From positions 2,604,001 to 2,668,000 of the forward strand of contig OZ345357.1 of assembly GCA_977006965.1 (NCBI GenBank): 64,000 bases of DNA, written 5' to 3'. Below are positions 22,115-32,639 of this stretch, in pieces. Source of the DNA: Phymatolithon calcareum. Lineage: Eukaryota > Rhodophyta > Florideophyceae > Hapalidiales. A model generated the notes under the pieces. That model saw only the letters and a list, made by a program, of their open reading frames with translations, ran no database searches and had not been told where the DNA came from. The position numbers and the translations under genes were made by a program. The stretch's first letter is position 1; each line of letters opens with the position of its first letter.

Positions 22115-23677
22115 GACTGGTCGATGAAGATCATATGGTTCGTTGATTGAGCAATGTCGCGACTCTTTGATGCCCCACATCGTCGCTTGCTCTGATTGTT
22201 GTTTTGTGTATCGGGAGCGGGATATTTATTTCGATGCTGCTTTTAACTGCGAAAGTTTGCTGCTTGGAAATAAATGTCCGTCTTGCCGAATTATTTTTCC
22301 GAGTTCATCTGTTTTGGATTCCCTTTTCCGATACACTATTTTCTTTCTTGGCAACGGCTTCCGAAGAAAGTCGAAGTTTGGTAGAAGTATAGGGATTATG
22401 TTTGTTTGAGCAGTCTAGACATAGAACATACAAGTTTGTAGTAGCGTAAGAGACGTGAAGTTACGACAGCTTTGAACGTCCGAGCCATTTGTACAATAGT
22501 AAGGATATAGCGATATATAGCGATTTGTCGGAAAATTGAAAGTGAAAATCAAGAGGTCTTGACGATTTATTCTACGGGGCTCTTCAAACGGATCATGAGA
22601 AACCCGAGAAATCAAGATATAGAGCACAAAGCACGAAGATAATCGAAGCTACCGCCAGGGGAAAAGTCGGGAGAATAACGTACCACACAGTTGCGGATTA
22701 CGGCACGACCATACCGACAAGGAGACGCAAAACTTGGGACGTTAAGCAATTTTCCCGGTTGTGAGTACTTTAGTCTTCATGAAGTGGACAAGTCAATTTG
22801 GCCAACGTACAGTCGAAGATGCTTTGAGTTGAACTCATTCTCAATGAGTTTTCAGAGGCTGGTCTCGAAGTGCTGACGTTTATTGTAAAGGTGACTGACT
22901 ACTGATCTATACGTTAAATGGCACCTTTGGTTTCTACCCGTTTGACCTTGGGCTTCGTGCTTGGCTTTATTCCGCACGGCTAAGAATTATGTTGATCGCC
23001 CTAACCGATTCCTTTTCTTCCTCGCTTGTACATAACGGCTTTAGAGCGATAAAGAAATTAATTATTAATTTCTTTATCGTGCTCATGCACTGTCTTACCA
23101 GATGCCCAGGCTCTTCTTCCAGTAGCTCCCAGAATGTGGTGTCGGGAAGGTCTCCATCTATATCCTAGTACTCGGAGAGACCGGCGTACCTCAAGCTGCT
23201 CAAAGCTGCACAAGTACATATTTTCGAATGTTGCAGTATGCACAGCGCTATGTCGCATAGTGGCGCAAGCAACTACAGAAGCCCCCCTTTAAAGGGATAC
23301 TCGAGTTCGAAATCTAGTTTATTGTTCGCGCCAATTGATAATCTGGCTACCTTCTTCCATTGCCGGCTTTCTTCGTTTCAAGTCTTCTTGGGTAGGTCGG
23401 TGGACCTCGCATGACGGGATCCCACATTATCCGAAGGTGTTAGTCATCGCCCAGGACAATGACCGGAGCGCCGCTCTTGCTATTGCAAAACGACCTGCAT
23501 ATGAAGCAAGGAAAAACTTCGTCAAGAATCAACCTGACATTTTTCGCCTCTCTCTTTCTTGCGGAGCTGAGCGAGGGCTCTCAATTAAGACGGCACGCCG
23601 CTCGAAAGACAAAAGCGCTCAGAAAAAGGGCCATTACTAAACCAGCACGTGGTGAATTATGGTCATGTTCCAAGGTG
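22115..23677. other. 1.6-kb gap without recognised genes
   Basis: Short ORFs only. The one structured item is the palindrome at 23047-23079. Confidence 0.4.
23047..23079. repeat. 33-nt perfect AT-rich palindrome
   Basis: Sixteen bases, CGATAAAGAAATTAAT, one central T, then the exact complement. With flanking GAGC/GCTC it extends to about 40 nt with one bulged pair. No neighbouring gene end explains it. Confidence 0.85.
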
Positions 23678-24080
23678 TCAGAGGGGCCTTCTTGAGAATT
23701 CATCAAAATCGCGGCATAGACCCAGTCAAAAAAGTCCTCATTACCAGTCATTATTTCGTGGACTGGTTACGAGGACGCGGCATAGGTTTTCAGTGGCTGA
23801 GTGTTGATTTGCAAACTTTCGCTTCAGATGTTTTGGCACACTTTTGAGCAAAAACTTGAAACATCACGAAAAGTTTAAACTTTTCAATTGAAAAGCAATT
23901 CCACTTTCGAAAACTAAAAATCGTTATGAGAAAGAATGTCCCACAGATGAGCACATCAGCCACGCCAAACCTATGCCGCGTCCTCATTACCAGTGAAAAT
24001 ATTTGGGACTGGATTTGAGGACTTTTCCAGACTGGTACTGCGGACGCAAAAATCGAATTCTCAAGAAGGTCCCTCTGTCA
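23678..24080. repeat. MITE-like element of ~400 bp with long imperfect inverted ends
   Basis: The ends TCAGAGGGGCCTTCTTGAGA (left) and the complement of TGACAGAGGGACCTTCTTGA (right) match. Further in, GACGCGGCATAGGTTT at about 23773 recurs inverted near 23968. No ORF. Target duplication not resolved. Confidence 0.7.
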
Positions 24081-26098
24081 ACAAACTATTTTCCATAGAT
24101 ATTATTACGGAATCTTGACTAGCAACAAATCCACGCGCGAACAGGGCAGTGGAAATTTTTGCGCTCTCGAGGTCCGTGGGTTGCTGTAGATAAGAATCAA
24201 CAGATGCGTTTGTAACTATATTTAGAATTCTACGCTTTGTTATTCTGCACGATAGACTACTCGGAGGTACAAGAGCGGCTCATTATTCATGGTGAGTCAT
24301 GGACAGTGCTTCTTGACTTCCGCTCCCGCTCCCGTTTGATTGGGCTTGGAGAAATGGTTGAAAGAATGAAGCCTGGGACGTCGTCTGGATCGCCGTCCAT
24401 ACTTACAAGTCGTGAGAAGGAGCGGCTTATGGGTTGCATATTGTTCCGGCTGTCACGAAATTAGGCAAATGATTTTGCAACCCACCTTGCGTTTTTGTAC
24501 GTCTACGTAGCGCCCAGCACCGAATCAACAGGTGAATAACAAAAGTGCGCCATAGAATTGGGACAGGTCCCCTGTACGCTCCATATAGAGTACAGTACAG
24601 AGCGATGTGGACACGCACTTTAAGTCGGTGCATTGAAAAAACGACTCGTGCTTCCAATATCACACATTGAGACCCCGAATTCAGACTATTTGAAGTCCTT
24701 TCGTACGATTCCTCCCGGGACAAACTGGGTAATCTCAAGATATGTCTCTCAAAACTAGCACATTCTCGACGGGGTATATTCTCCCTTCTGTACGTCACAG
24801 CATTGGATGTACATGTTGAAAAGAACGAACTTCTCTACCTGATACGGCAAAGGAGTGGAATTTGGAAGACGATGCCTAACTTCCGCATACATCCCCGTGT
24901 CCTCGCACTATGCTTTTTCTAGTTATGCACATCCAGTGCAATGCTGTCTATACGACAACGAATTAGCACTCTCCGTTTCCCTTTGCAACAGCCAACGGTC
25001 TAAAACTTTACGAGTACTACTCCCAAAGAGCCACTGAGACTGACGGCGATAAACCCATTTTTTAGTTAAAAATCAAAAAGGATTACTCTACTGTGAATGT
25101 TGCGCAAGTAATCTCATCAGTTGTCCTGTGGTCTTGTCTGGTCATCTTCCTCTTAATACAGACCTCCTACGAGCTCCATTCACTCTATGATAGTCTTGTT
25201 GAATATCAGAACCGCACTGATAGGCAGTAACCTGCCTTGTCATTCATTTTCGTCAGGAATATATCCTGATATGTTGCGGTCCAACTTTGTAATGCTCTCT
25301 CGAACTCCCTTTCTCAAAATCGCCGTCATGCTGATTTCGGAATCCAAGGCGAATCTCCTGCAAAAGCCCTGCACTACGCGCTGTCTCTTCTTCACCTTAT
25401 TCATGATGGCCTGTGTGCTTCCACTACACACAGAAGACAGTGGAGTGTGGAAGAGACTCTTAGTGAGGTGCACTTGATTAAAAGCCTAGAAAAAGCATTG
25501 ATATCTTCTTCAGACTGTTGTGCGCTTCCGAACGGGGAACAAGAAATACGTACTTCCTCTGCTACATTCTTGGGAGAGATATAACATTCGAACTATCTTG
25601 ATGAAGACCTCAAAAGAGTAGAGGACAATTACTTGTCTTCGGTTCGGTGGTAGTTATTTGAGTTGACTACTTTCTGCGAGCCAACTAAGGGAAATACAAT
25701 CGAGTAGAAAGCTTAATTCATCGGCGACTCCTGCGACCAGGCAGAATAAACCCGCCATGTGGCATAATTTTTATGGTGGCTTACAGTAATTCTTGGAGGT
25801 CAATGATATTTTTTCGGGCGGTGAATCTGAAAAAGAGAACGAACGTTGCTCAATATCGCCCTGCCACCGCGTATCTTCCACTAAGCAGTTCGTCTACCTC
25901 CGCCCCCTCAAGCAATTTTTTAGAAGCGAGCGACCTGCGCTCTAGCGCACCTTCCACTTGCCACTTCCGCCTCTTGCAGAAGCGATGATTTGCTTTACCC
26001 TATATATGCCGTCTGCGAGCGGAGCGGTGAGGCTTGGATCACGAAGCACGTGCAGGTGTGAAAAGCGGCGAACTAATCACCGGCGACCCAACACGACA
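24081..26098. other. 2-kb gap without recognised genes
   Basis: ORFs up to 123 codons (24427-24798, minus) without motifs. GTACAGTACAG occurs at about 24589. The last 140 bases are the leader of the glyoxalase-like gene. Confidence 0.35.
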
Positions 26099-26494
26099 AT
26101 GTCTTCCTCGTCGCCAGAATACCACGGCATTCATCATGCAGGCATGCTGGTGGAGGATACCGACAAGGCGAAACAGTTCTATATGGAGGTGTTGGGCATG
26201 GACGATGATACACACACTCGCAATCCGAAATTGCCGTTCAAAGGAGCTTTTTTGAAGGCCGGTGCTTCACAAATTCATCTTATGGAATTGCCCTCTCTGG
26301 ACCCTAAGAAGGGCAGACCGGATCATGGCGGACGCGACAAGCATGTGGCCATAAAGGTGCAGGACCTTCAGCCCTTGATTGAGTCACTTGAAAAACATCA
26401 GCGGCATTTCACTTTTAGCAAAAGCGGACGGCGAGCACTGTTCACTAGAGACCTTGACGCCAATGCGCTGGAGTTCGTTGAGGAGAAAGTCTGA
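26099..26494 (+). CDS. Vicinal oxygen chelate (glyoxalase/bleomycin-resistance fold) protein, 131 aa
   Basis: Single-domain VOC protein with two beta-alpha-beta-beta-beta modules. Module 1 has YHGIHHAGMLVEDTDKAKQF then YMEVLGM; module 2 has RDKHVAIKVQDLQPLIESLE and ends DLDANALEFVEE. Likely metal ligands are the His of HHAG, the Glu of IHLMELP, the His of KHVAIKV and the Glu of LEFVE, the normal H/E/H/E set, so a metal enzyme or binding protein is likely. Substrate cannot be told; family members include glyoxalase I, fosfomycin thiol transferases and dioxygenases. I start at the ATG at 26099 because the 47 codons upstream, though open, do not look like the family and begin in leader-like sequence. 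That upstream stretch could be a targeting peptide. Confidence 0.85.
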   Translation: MSSSSPEYHGIHHAGMLVEDTDKAKQFYMEVLGMDDDTHTRNPKLPFKGAFLKAGASQIHLMELPSLDPKKGRPDHGGRDKHVAIKVQDLQPLIESLEKHQRHFTFSKSGRRALFTRDLDANALEFVEEKV

Positions 26495-27357
26495 AGTTTT
26501 CGTCGCTACTTCTCTTCGCCATGGCCAACGTAATGGTCTATCTTTGCGAAGACATTGGCGGTATTTAAACCGCTCCGTGGTATGCACGAATGCCGTGAAC
26601 CGCCTTGTTCGGATCGCTGTCTGTAGTAGTAGCCCAGCTTTTCTCGCCGTTCTGTGAATCTCAGTTAAGTAAAGTAGCAGCAGAAAGCTCCTTATGTTCT
26701 TCATGAAAAAGACTGAAAGAGTGAAGTAGGTGCTTCTGCAGAAAGACGGAGAAATGAAAACCTGTGTTACGAACGGCTGACCCTGTCTCTGGTACAGAAC
26801 AGTACTACTTGCCCGGCACTCTCTGAGCTTTCGCCACACATGCCGATGTACGCCTCTGCACTAACTGCATATTAAGAGATACGGTTTTTAAATCGTATTG
26901 CCAGTACTGTACCTTTCAAGGGGTACCGTACTGGTCAGGCTGATGCGGACCTACGTGGTGTAAAGGCACGAAATGCTTTACCAGCACAAGATGATTGATG
27001 GGAAGAAGTGAAGTTGAAAAAATCGTTTGATTTGTGACATGATTTTATATTATGTATATTTCACTAATTTTCTGCTTGTTGCTATGTTTCATGAGTCTCT
27101 CAAAATCAAGCAAAATTCTAGTTGTGCAACGTCATGCTCAGATCTCATGCGCAACCCTTTAGGGCATTACGGTACTCAAAAAACGCGCTAACCTTTTCGG
27201 TTCACACACATCCCTGTCGACGCCCAGCAAAACCGTCTGCGCAACACTCGCCCAACTTCGCCCTCCTTATCGGGAAGGACCTGCTCCGTCCCACTGTTGT
27301 GTTCTCATCCAGCTCGACCTCACGGTCGGAGCTCGCGGTAGTCCCGCGTGGACCGTC
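26495..27357. other. 860-bp gap without recognised genes
   Basis: Includes three CAGTAC/GTACTG-type sites between about 26795 and 26935. No gene seen. Presumed promoter of the membrane protein gene at its right end. Confidence 0.4.
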
Positions 27358-28239
27358 ATGCCAACGACCACCGCACGTCGAGACGAGGTTGACTCCCTAT
27401 CCGACCTCGTCGACGGGCTCTCCCTCCGCGCTGCAGGTACCGTACCGCATCTCTCGTCCGGGCGCACAGCTTCGACCTCAGGAATGGCAACCGCATCCGT
27501 GCCCCGGCGGTCACCAGTCGGCAAAATAACACCACCGCCAGAAAACTCAGCATCCTCTCTACCGGTCGAAGAATCGGCAGACGAAATTCAGAAAGTATCC
27601 ACATCGTCACACCACCCGCCGGGCATAACGCCCTTACCAGACCCGCGACTGCGACTTCCAGGGCCAATGTCACCTGTTCTGCGACGCACGCGGCGCAAGA
27701 CACGACCCGACCCGTCCGAAGACCCGCGTCTCCGCTCTCCGGGACCGGTATCTGTCGGTAAGCGCCCTCGTGCACGTCGTGCGCGCACAACGGGTGCTGC
27801 CGGCCGACCGTGGCGAATTTTATGGTGGGCCATGTGCGGCTTTGCACTTCCGCTGGTGGACAACCCGCCGCGAACATTGCGTGCACTCGCGGCTGTCGGA
27901 TGCGTGCTGCGCTATCTCACCATGTTGATTGTGATGGTGCGTGTACTGAGACGTTGTTTGAAAAAACCGTTGAGGCGGGAAAGCATCGTGACATGGGTGC
28001 CGAGAGAAGATCGAAAACTTGAGAAGAAGATTCGCGCAGAATTGCCACCGAAGAAAGAGGTCATGGCATGGGAGGAATTTGCCCCTCAGAGATTTAATCG
28101 CATGATCGGCGTGATTGTGCTTGGCGCTATCATCCTTGCGGCTTTGGACGTTTGTGTGCGATTGGCAGCGGATTTGGCGCAGGGTGAAACTCACGCGCTG
28201 ATCGCTGCGGGAGCGATGTCGCCGCGCTTGGCGCGATGA
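27358..28239 (+). CDS. Unknown membrane protein, 293 aa
   Basis: ATG at 27358, no intron needed. The N-terminal about 150 residues are Pro/Ser/Arg-rich and contain a duplicated motif, DPRLRLPGPMS and DPRLRSPGPVS, some 30 residues apart. Then follow hydrophobic segments that look membrane-spanning: WRILWWAMCGFALPLV (about residues 156-171), LRALAAVGCVLRYLTMLIVM (about 180-199) and MIGVIVLGAIILAALDV (about 258-274). Between them lies a basic, charged loop with PREDRKLEKKIR and KEVMAWEEF. No family recognised. High GC and Arg-rich coding differ from the AT-rich surroundings, which supports it being a real gene. Confidence 0.65.
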   Translation: MPTTTARRDEVDSLSDLVDGLSLRAAGTVPHLSSGRTASTSGMATASVPRRSPVGKITPPPENSASSLPVEESADEIQKVSTSSHHPPGITPLPDPRLRLPGPMSPVLRRTRRKTRPDPSEDPRLRSPGPVSVGKRPRARRARTTGAAGRPWRILWWAMCGFALPLVDNPPRTLRALAAVGCVLRYLTMLIVMVRVLRRCLKKPLRRESIVTWVPREDRKLEKKIRAELPPKKEVMAWEEFAPQRFNRMIGVIVLGAIILAALDVCVRLAADLAQGETHALIAAGAMSPRLAR

Positions 28240-29455
28240 GGCTCGCAGTAGGGCATTGTGACCGCTTGGCGGTGGACCAATGGCAGACGGGAACAATGAT
28301 CGCTCCCTGTGCGCGCATGACGAAATGGTTTCTCATGTTTGGCTGTGCTTGACGGGGCCCTCCCGACGATGGGAGCTTCCTGGTCGGATAGGGTGCGCGC
28401 ATTTTAAGGGAAAATATGCTTACTATTTTTATCTTGGGCTACCAATTAGACTTCTCGGCACATTCCGACTCATCTTTCCATCGGTAAACGTGCCCATTCT
28501 CGCTTCTCCCTCTTGTGGCCTGCCAGTGCGCTCACGAATTGCAAGGACGGACAATATTGACTTCTGTTGCCTCGCCGTGACAGAGGAGTGCGGACGAAGG
28601 ATATATATTCCAAGACTGAGCGAATGGGAGTTGAAGACGGTCTCAGTCGTGAGGGCTGCAGCAAACAGAGCATGGCTCAGAGTTTTAAAGCACTGAAAGT
28701 GGCACCACTTTGTTACTACAGCAGTTACTGTAAAAAAAGTCTTCAGTCACTGAACGGTTGCGCTTCTGGTACAGTTCTGTCGCTCTGTTCCATATTCGAA
28801 AAGTAATTCTTGGACTGGTAATTATGGAATTAACCCCGTTACTTTCTGTGCTTGCGCCTTGATAGCCTGTTTTCCCAGGTTTCACTGGTGCTTTGAGCCA
28901 TCGAGGACAGGCATGTCCAAACTGAATTCCTCAACGTCATTCCCGTTAACATCTTTGCGTGACATGAGCCTGGTGACCTGCTTGGTGTCGCTTCCGTTGC
29001 CGTCTTTCCCACGGTCACTGCGAATAGACTGGCTCTCGTAAACGGGACCAGAGGCTCAGGCAATTCCACGCACGAACTAGAAGTGCGGGTTACAAAGCAT
29101 ACAAAATTGTGCCCATCCAAGAGGATTCGCTGTCGGCTCCTGCAGCAGACAAAATTCTAGCAATATCTCTTGCGCACCCTCTCACATGGGAAGGAATAGT
29201 GTGGTGGCCGACCCATATTCCGGCTGTACTTTTTACTCTCATGACGTTACCTGTGAGTACAGAAGTTGGACAATGTCCACATGTGGACATTTTGAAGCTG
29301 ACAACATCGTTCGATCATATCAGTATGATAAATAGCATCTTTCGGTGAGGCCGAACGATGAACAAGGTTGCGAGGAAGAAGGGCCAACAATCGCATCAGG
29401 CTTATGCGAAATTGTACTGACCCGTACATGATCGTGCGTGCCGGCAAGGAAAGGA
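28240..29455. other. 1.2-kb gap before the P450 gene
   Basis: No gene recognised. The stretch 29100-29348 is open on the plus strand but begins without ATG. It holds the P450 promoter at its right end. Confidence 0.35.
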
Positions 29456-31126
29456 ATGGTAGCGGGTTTTCGCGAGATCGCTCTCCGGGCTGGAGTAAAA
29501 GAGGACTTATACAATGAGCTCTCAAATTTGCTCTCAAACAGCGTATTGCCCTCATCGAAATCTGTCGAAGATCCCGTTCCTGCAACTACAGGATCAAATC
29601 CATGGGTCACCATAGGAACCGTCACGGCGGGTATTGTGGGTACCACCGTCGTCTATCTCGGCGTTCGTTCTTTGGTATCAATGGCTTCCTGGCGAAAATG
29701 TCTACGCCAGGCCGAAAACGGTGAGCCTGCTTCCGGCCCCACCCCGTTGCCGATATTGGGCAACATGTTACAACTCAGACGAGATTACTACAAAGCGCTG
29801 TACGAATACGTGCATAAACCGGCGAGCGTCTTCTGGGTTTTGTCCACCCCATTCGTTGTGGTGAACGATGCCGACGCCATACGTCGAGTTCTCGGTGGTG
29901 CGGGTGGACTGTACATGAAGCCCAAATATTTCGGTTACAGATCAAAGGCAGTACAGCAGGCTGTGAACAAGCAGCAGGCTGCCGTGGTCTCGGAATCTGC
30001 GGAGTACAGTCCACACGGCGATGCGTCCCGCATTGCGCTGCAGAACATGATTGTCGGATCGTTTGACGATATCAAGAGCTCCATGAAGCAATTGCTCGTC
30101 CGACTTGAAGCGTCTTCTGAGGAGACATGTGAGCGACGTGAAAATTTGCTTCAGTCAGTGCGAGAAGCAGTGATTGGAATAAATATGCAAGTTCTATTCG
30201 GAATTATGCAGGAGGGACGCGAATCAGAGACTGCGCGCGTTGCAGAAATGATCGGATTTGTGGGGACTGAGTTTGCGAAACGTATGGTGAACCCGCTCAA
30301 AATATTTGTGGACCTGATTGGAAATCTAAGGTATATTCGTGACGTCACAGGCCTCATCAGTCTGGGACGAAGCTTGTGCAGGACTTTGGATGAATCTGTT
30401 GCTTCTTTCACTGACGGGGCTGGTGGTGTAATCGGTGCAACAGGCGGGACAAAGGCTGGCCTCAGCTGGGTGCATGCGTGGATTGGGAAGGTTGGGAAAA
30501 TCGGTAAGCTGGGCAAGGTTGTTGGATTGCTAATGGCATCGTCGCAAACCGTCCCTCTCACCGCTGTCTGGATGCTTTATCTCGTGGCGAATGACATACA
30601 AATTCGAGGCCAGCTGAAAGACGAACTGCTAAAAATTGGCATTTTCTCCATTGACGACTTAAGTTTTGAGAATCTCGATAAATTGGTCGTGGCGGATGCA
30701 GTCATCAAAGAAACTCTGCGACTCTATCCGCCATTTCCTTTGATACAACGTGAAGCACAGGAAGATGATATTCTTGCTGGTATTACCGTGCCGGAGGGAA
30801 CCCCGGTTTTTGTCGTGCCGTGGCTTGTGCATCGAAACCCACAGTATTGGAGCGATCCTCATGCGTTCAAGCCGAGTCGATTCCTTGGACATAGCCCAAC
30901 GCGAGGGGACGCTCCTACCGATTGGGTATACTTGCCGTTTGGACGTGGCTCACGCATGTGCGCCGGTTCCCGACTTGCTGTAACTGAGTTAAAGGTTCTT
31001 TTGGCGCATAGTGTTCTGAACTATGAACTCGATGCTTCGAACAGCGCAAAGAGTGCGAGCAACATTTATCCGCCCTTGGGAATGATTCCGTTGGGCGTCG
31101 ACATCCGTGTGAAAAGCCTGCGATAG
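29456..31126 (+). CDS. Cytochrome P450 monooxygenase, membrane-anchored (556 aa)
   Basis: A full-length P450. The order is: an N-terminal membrane anchor at about residues 50-75, the proline-rich hinge GPTPLPILGNML, an I-helix region at VGLLMASSQTVPLTAVWMLY, the ExxR motif KETLRLYPP, a PERF-like segment FKPSRFLG and the heme loop FGRGSRMCAGSRLA with the axial Cys at about residue 502. P450s use O2 and reductase-supplied electrons to oxidise lipophilic substrates; which one is unknown, and I do not assign a CYP family. The I-helix lacks the usual AGxxT, reading ASSQT. An open GTG-started extension of six codons precedes the chosen ATG. A truncated, decayed copy of the 3' third lies at 53853-54182. 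The gene converges on the next one with only 25 bp between stops. Confidence 0.92.
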   Translation: MVAGFREIALRAGVKEDLYNELSNLLSNSVLPSSKSVEDPVPATTGSNPWVTIGTVTAGIVGTTVVYLGVRSLVSMASWRKCLRQAENGEPASGPTPLPILGNMLQLRRDYYKALYEYVHKPASVFWVLSTPFVVVNDADAIRRVLGGAGGLYMKPKYFGYRSKAVQQAVNKQQAAVVSESAEYSPHGDASRIALQNMIVGSFDDIKSSMKQLLVRLEASSEETCERRENLLQSVREAVIGINMQVLFGIMQEGRESETARVAEMIGFVGTEFAKRMVNPLKIFVDLIGNLRYIRDVTGLISLGRSLCRTLDESVASFTDGAGGVIGATGGTKAGLSWVHAWIGKVGKIGKLGKVVGLLMASSQTVPLTAVWMLYLVANDIQIRGQLKDELLKIGIFSIDDLSFENLDKLVVADAVIKETLRLYPPFPLIQREAQEDDILAGITVPEGTPVFVVPWLVHRNPQYWSDPHAFKPSRFLGHSPTRGDAPTDWVYLPFGRGSRMCAGSRLAVTELKVLLAHSVLNYELDASNSAKSASNIYPPLGMIPLGVDIRVKSLR

Positions 31127-31151
31127 TTACTGTTAAAGTATACCAGCAATG

Positions 31152-31627
31152 TTAATAGGAATCATCAGTTGAGGCCTGTGCGTTTGCATCACTAACTTCT
31201 TCCTCTCCTTTTCTGTTGTTTTCCATTTCTTCAGAGTCATTAGCGCCGAAGGATAACTGGTAGACATCGTCAACGGAGCATAACGGACAATCTAGTTTTT
31301 TCTTTCCGCGGCAGTATCTGTATAATAAACCAGTTAGCGCGTCCAAGCGGGTATGTCTTGAATAGTACATATTAGGCGAGCGGGAACTTACCTACAAACA
31401 ATTGTTCTGCCCAAAACTCCTTCTCCATGGCACACTGGACAGGTAACAACTCGATCATTTTCACAATAAGAGCACACCTCCCCTGGTGACCACTTTCGAT
31501 ACTGTGGTGTATACATGCTTTCATTCGCACAGGCGCGGACTATTCGACGACCACAGAGACCGTATCGCTTCTGTGAATTGCTTACTGGAAAACATTGCGG
31601 CACCATTGGGGCGAGAAAGGCAAACAT
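31152..31627 (-). CDS. Plastid-type DnaJ-like zinc-finger protein (PSA2/BSD2-like), one intron
   Basis: Exons 31627-31392 and 31317-31152 give 133 aa after removal of a 74-nt intron with GTAAGT...TACAG ends. Only the spliced form yields a complete DnaJ-type cysteine-rich domain: CSYCENDRVVTCPVCHGEG, then across the junction CRYCRGKKKLDCPLC. These four CxxC pairs bind two zinc ions in DnaJ, and in small plastid proteins such as BSD2, LQY1 and PSA2, which assist Rubisco or photosystem assembly. The N-terminus from the chosen Met (MFAFLAPMVPQCFPVSN...) is a good transit-peptide candidate; an upstream Met at 31708 would add 27 residues. The tail is acidic. It lacks a J domain. Which assembly factor it is remains open. 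Confidence 0.83.
31318..31391 (-). other. Spliceosomal intron in the DnaJ-type zinc-finger gene
   Basis: Donor GTAAGT directly after codon position 2 of an Arg codon; acceptor TTATACAG. It splits the third and fourth CxxC pairs of the zinc domain. Confidence 0.85.
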
Positions 31628-31975
31628 GTCTAAGCCAGGGTTGGAGCAGTCGCCCACAAGAATTCGGTCATTACGGATCTGCGGGTGGGAGTGGTTCCTT
31701 ATGATCATAATTCGTTTGCTTTTTTTTTTTTAAAAAAAGAATATGATATATGATCATAAAAAAAGAAAAGATGTATGATCAATAGGGACCAATTTAGCAG
31801 CAGGACACGACGTGTAGTAGTTCTTAAAGTCAGGTTTCACTGTAAAAACCCATCGGAGCAGGGGGGGGTGCAGTTCCTGCGCTCTTTACGAACATGTTGA
31901 ATGCTGCTACTCAACTTCGAGATCTTGAAATCTTTCTTTTTTTAATGCAGAAGGCGTGTATAGATCTCTCCCTGC
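31628..31975. other. Short gap with A/T homopolymer runs
   Basis: Contains the leader of the zinc-finger gene, a (T)n(A)n tract near 31719-31738, and a G-run at 31861-31868. No gene. Confidence 0.4.
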
Positions 31976-32530
31976 ACAGATCTTATACCGTTTTGCTACG
32001 CATTCTTCCGATGACTTGCCGTCGAGAAGCAGACCGAGTATAACAGTGCATTATTAGGTGCTCCACTGTCTCCGTGACGTCATACGAGCACATCTTGCAC
32101 ACTGGGTGGTAGAGTAGCGGTTCATCTTAGCTGTGTCCATGGTGAAAGCATGCCGCAAGAGGACAGCAATTCACTTTGAGCTGGTGCAGTATCACCTGTG
32201 CACGTCTCTGCGAGATATGCAGATCTTTCGGGAGCGTAGGTATGTCACTGGTTTGCTTCGACAGGGCGGCTTGATAATGGATCGTGTCGCTTCCAAAGTG
32301 AGAGGTATTGCTTGATGCAACTCCAGACTTGATTACAAAATTCCCAGCCGTGCGAGCTCATCAGCGGCCTCATTCTTCGCGACGCCGCAGTGACTCCGTA
32401 TCCAAACACACTCTATGTGAACCTTGTGTGAAAATAACCGTTCCATAAGATTCCACAGATTCCGCACCATGTCACCAAACATCCGCGATTGTCGGTTGAG
32501 CTCGGCTCTCGAAATCTTGACGTGACCCAT
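31976..32530 (-). mobile_element. Remnant of a non-LTR retrotransposon: RNase H and C-terminal zinc motif
   Basis: On the minus strand, 32530-32333 reads the end of a LINE-type RNase H domain, WIRSHCGVAKNEAADELARL, with the conserved His and Asp. About 220 bases downstream, 32104-31980, comes CKMCSYDVTETVEHLIMHC, the CCHC zinc motif that follows the reverse transcriptase/RNase H in many LINEs. Frames differ and stops intervene, so it is decayed. The reverse transcriptase itself is missing. Confidence 0.75.
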
Positions 32531-32639
32531 CCGCCATTCTCAGCAAACATGAATACTCAGTGCGGCTTATAAAAGAATTCTGGATAGAGAAAAGCGTTAG
32601 GGTCCCAGAGAGTCTTAGCTACGAAAAGGAACATATAGG

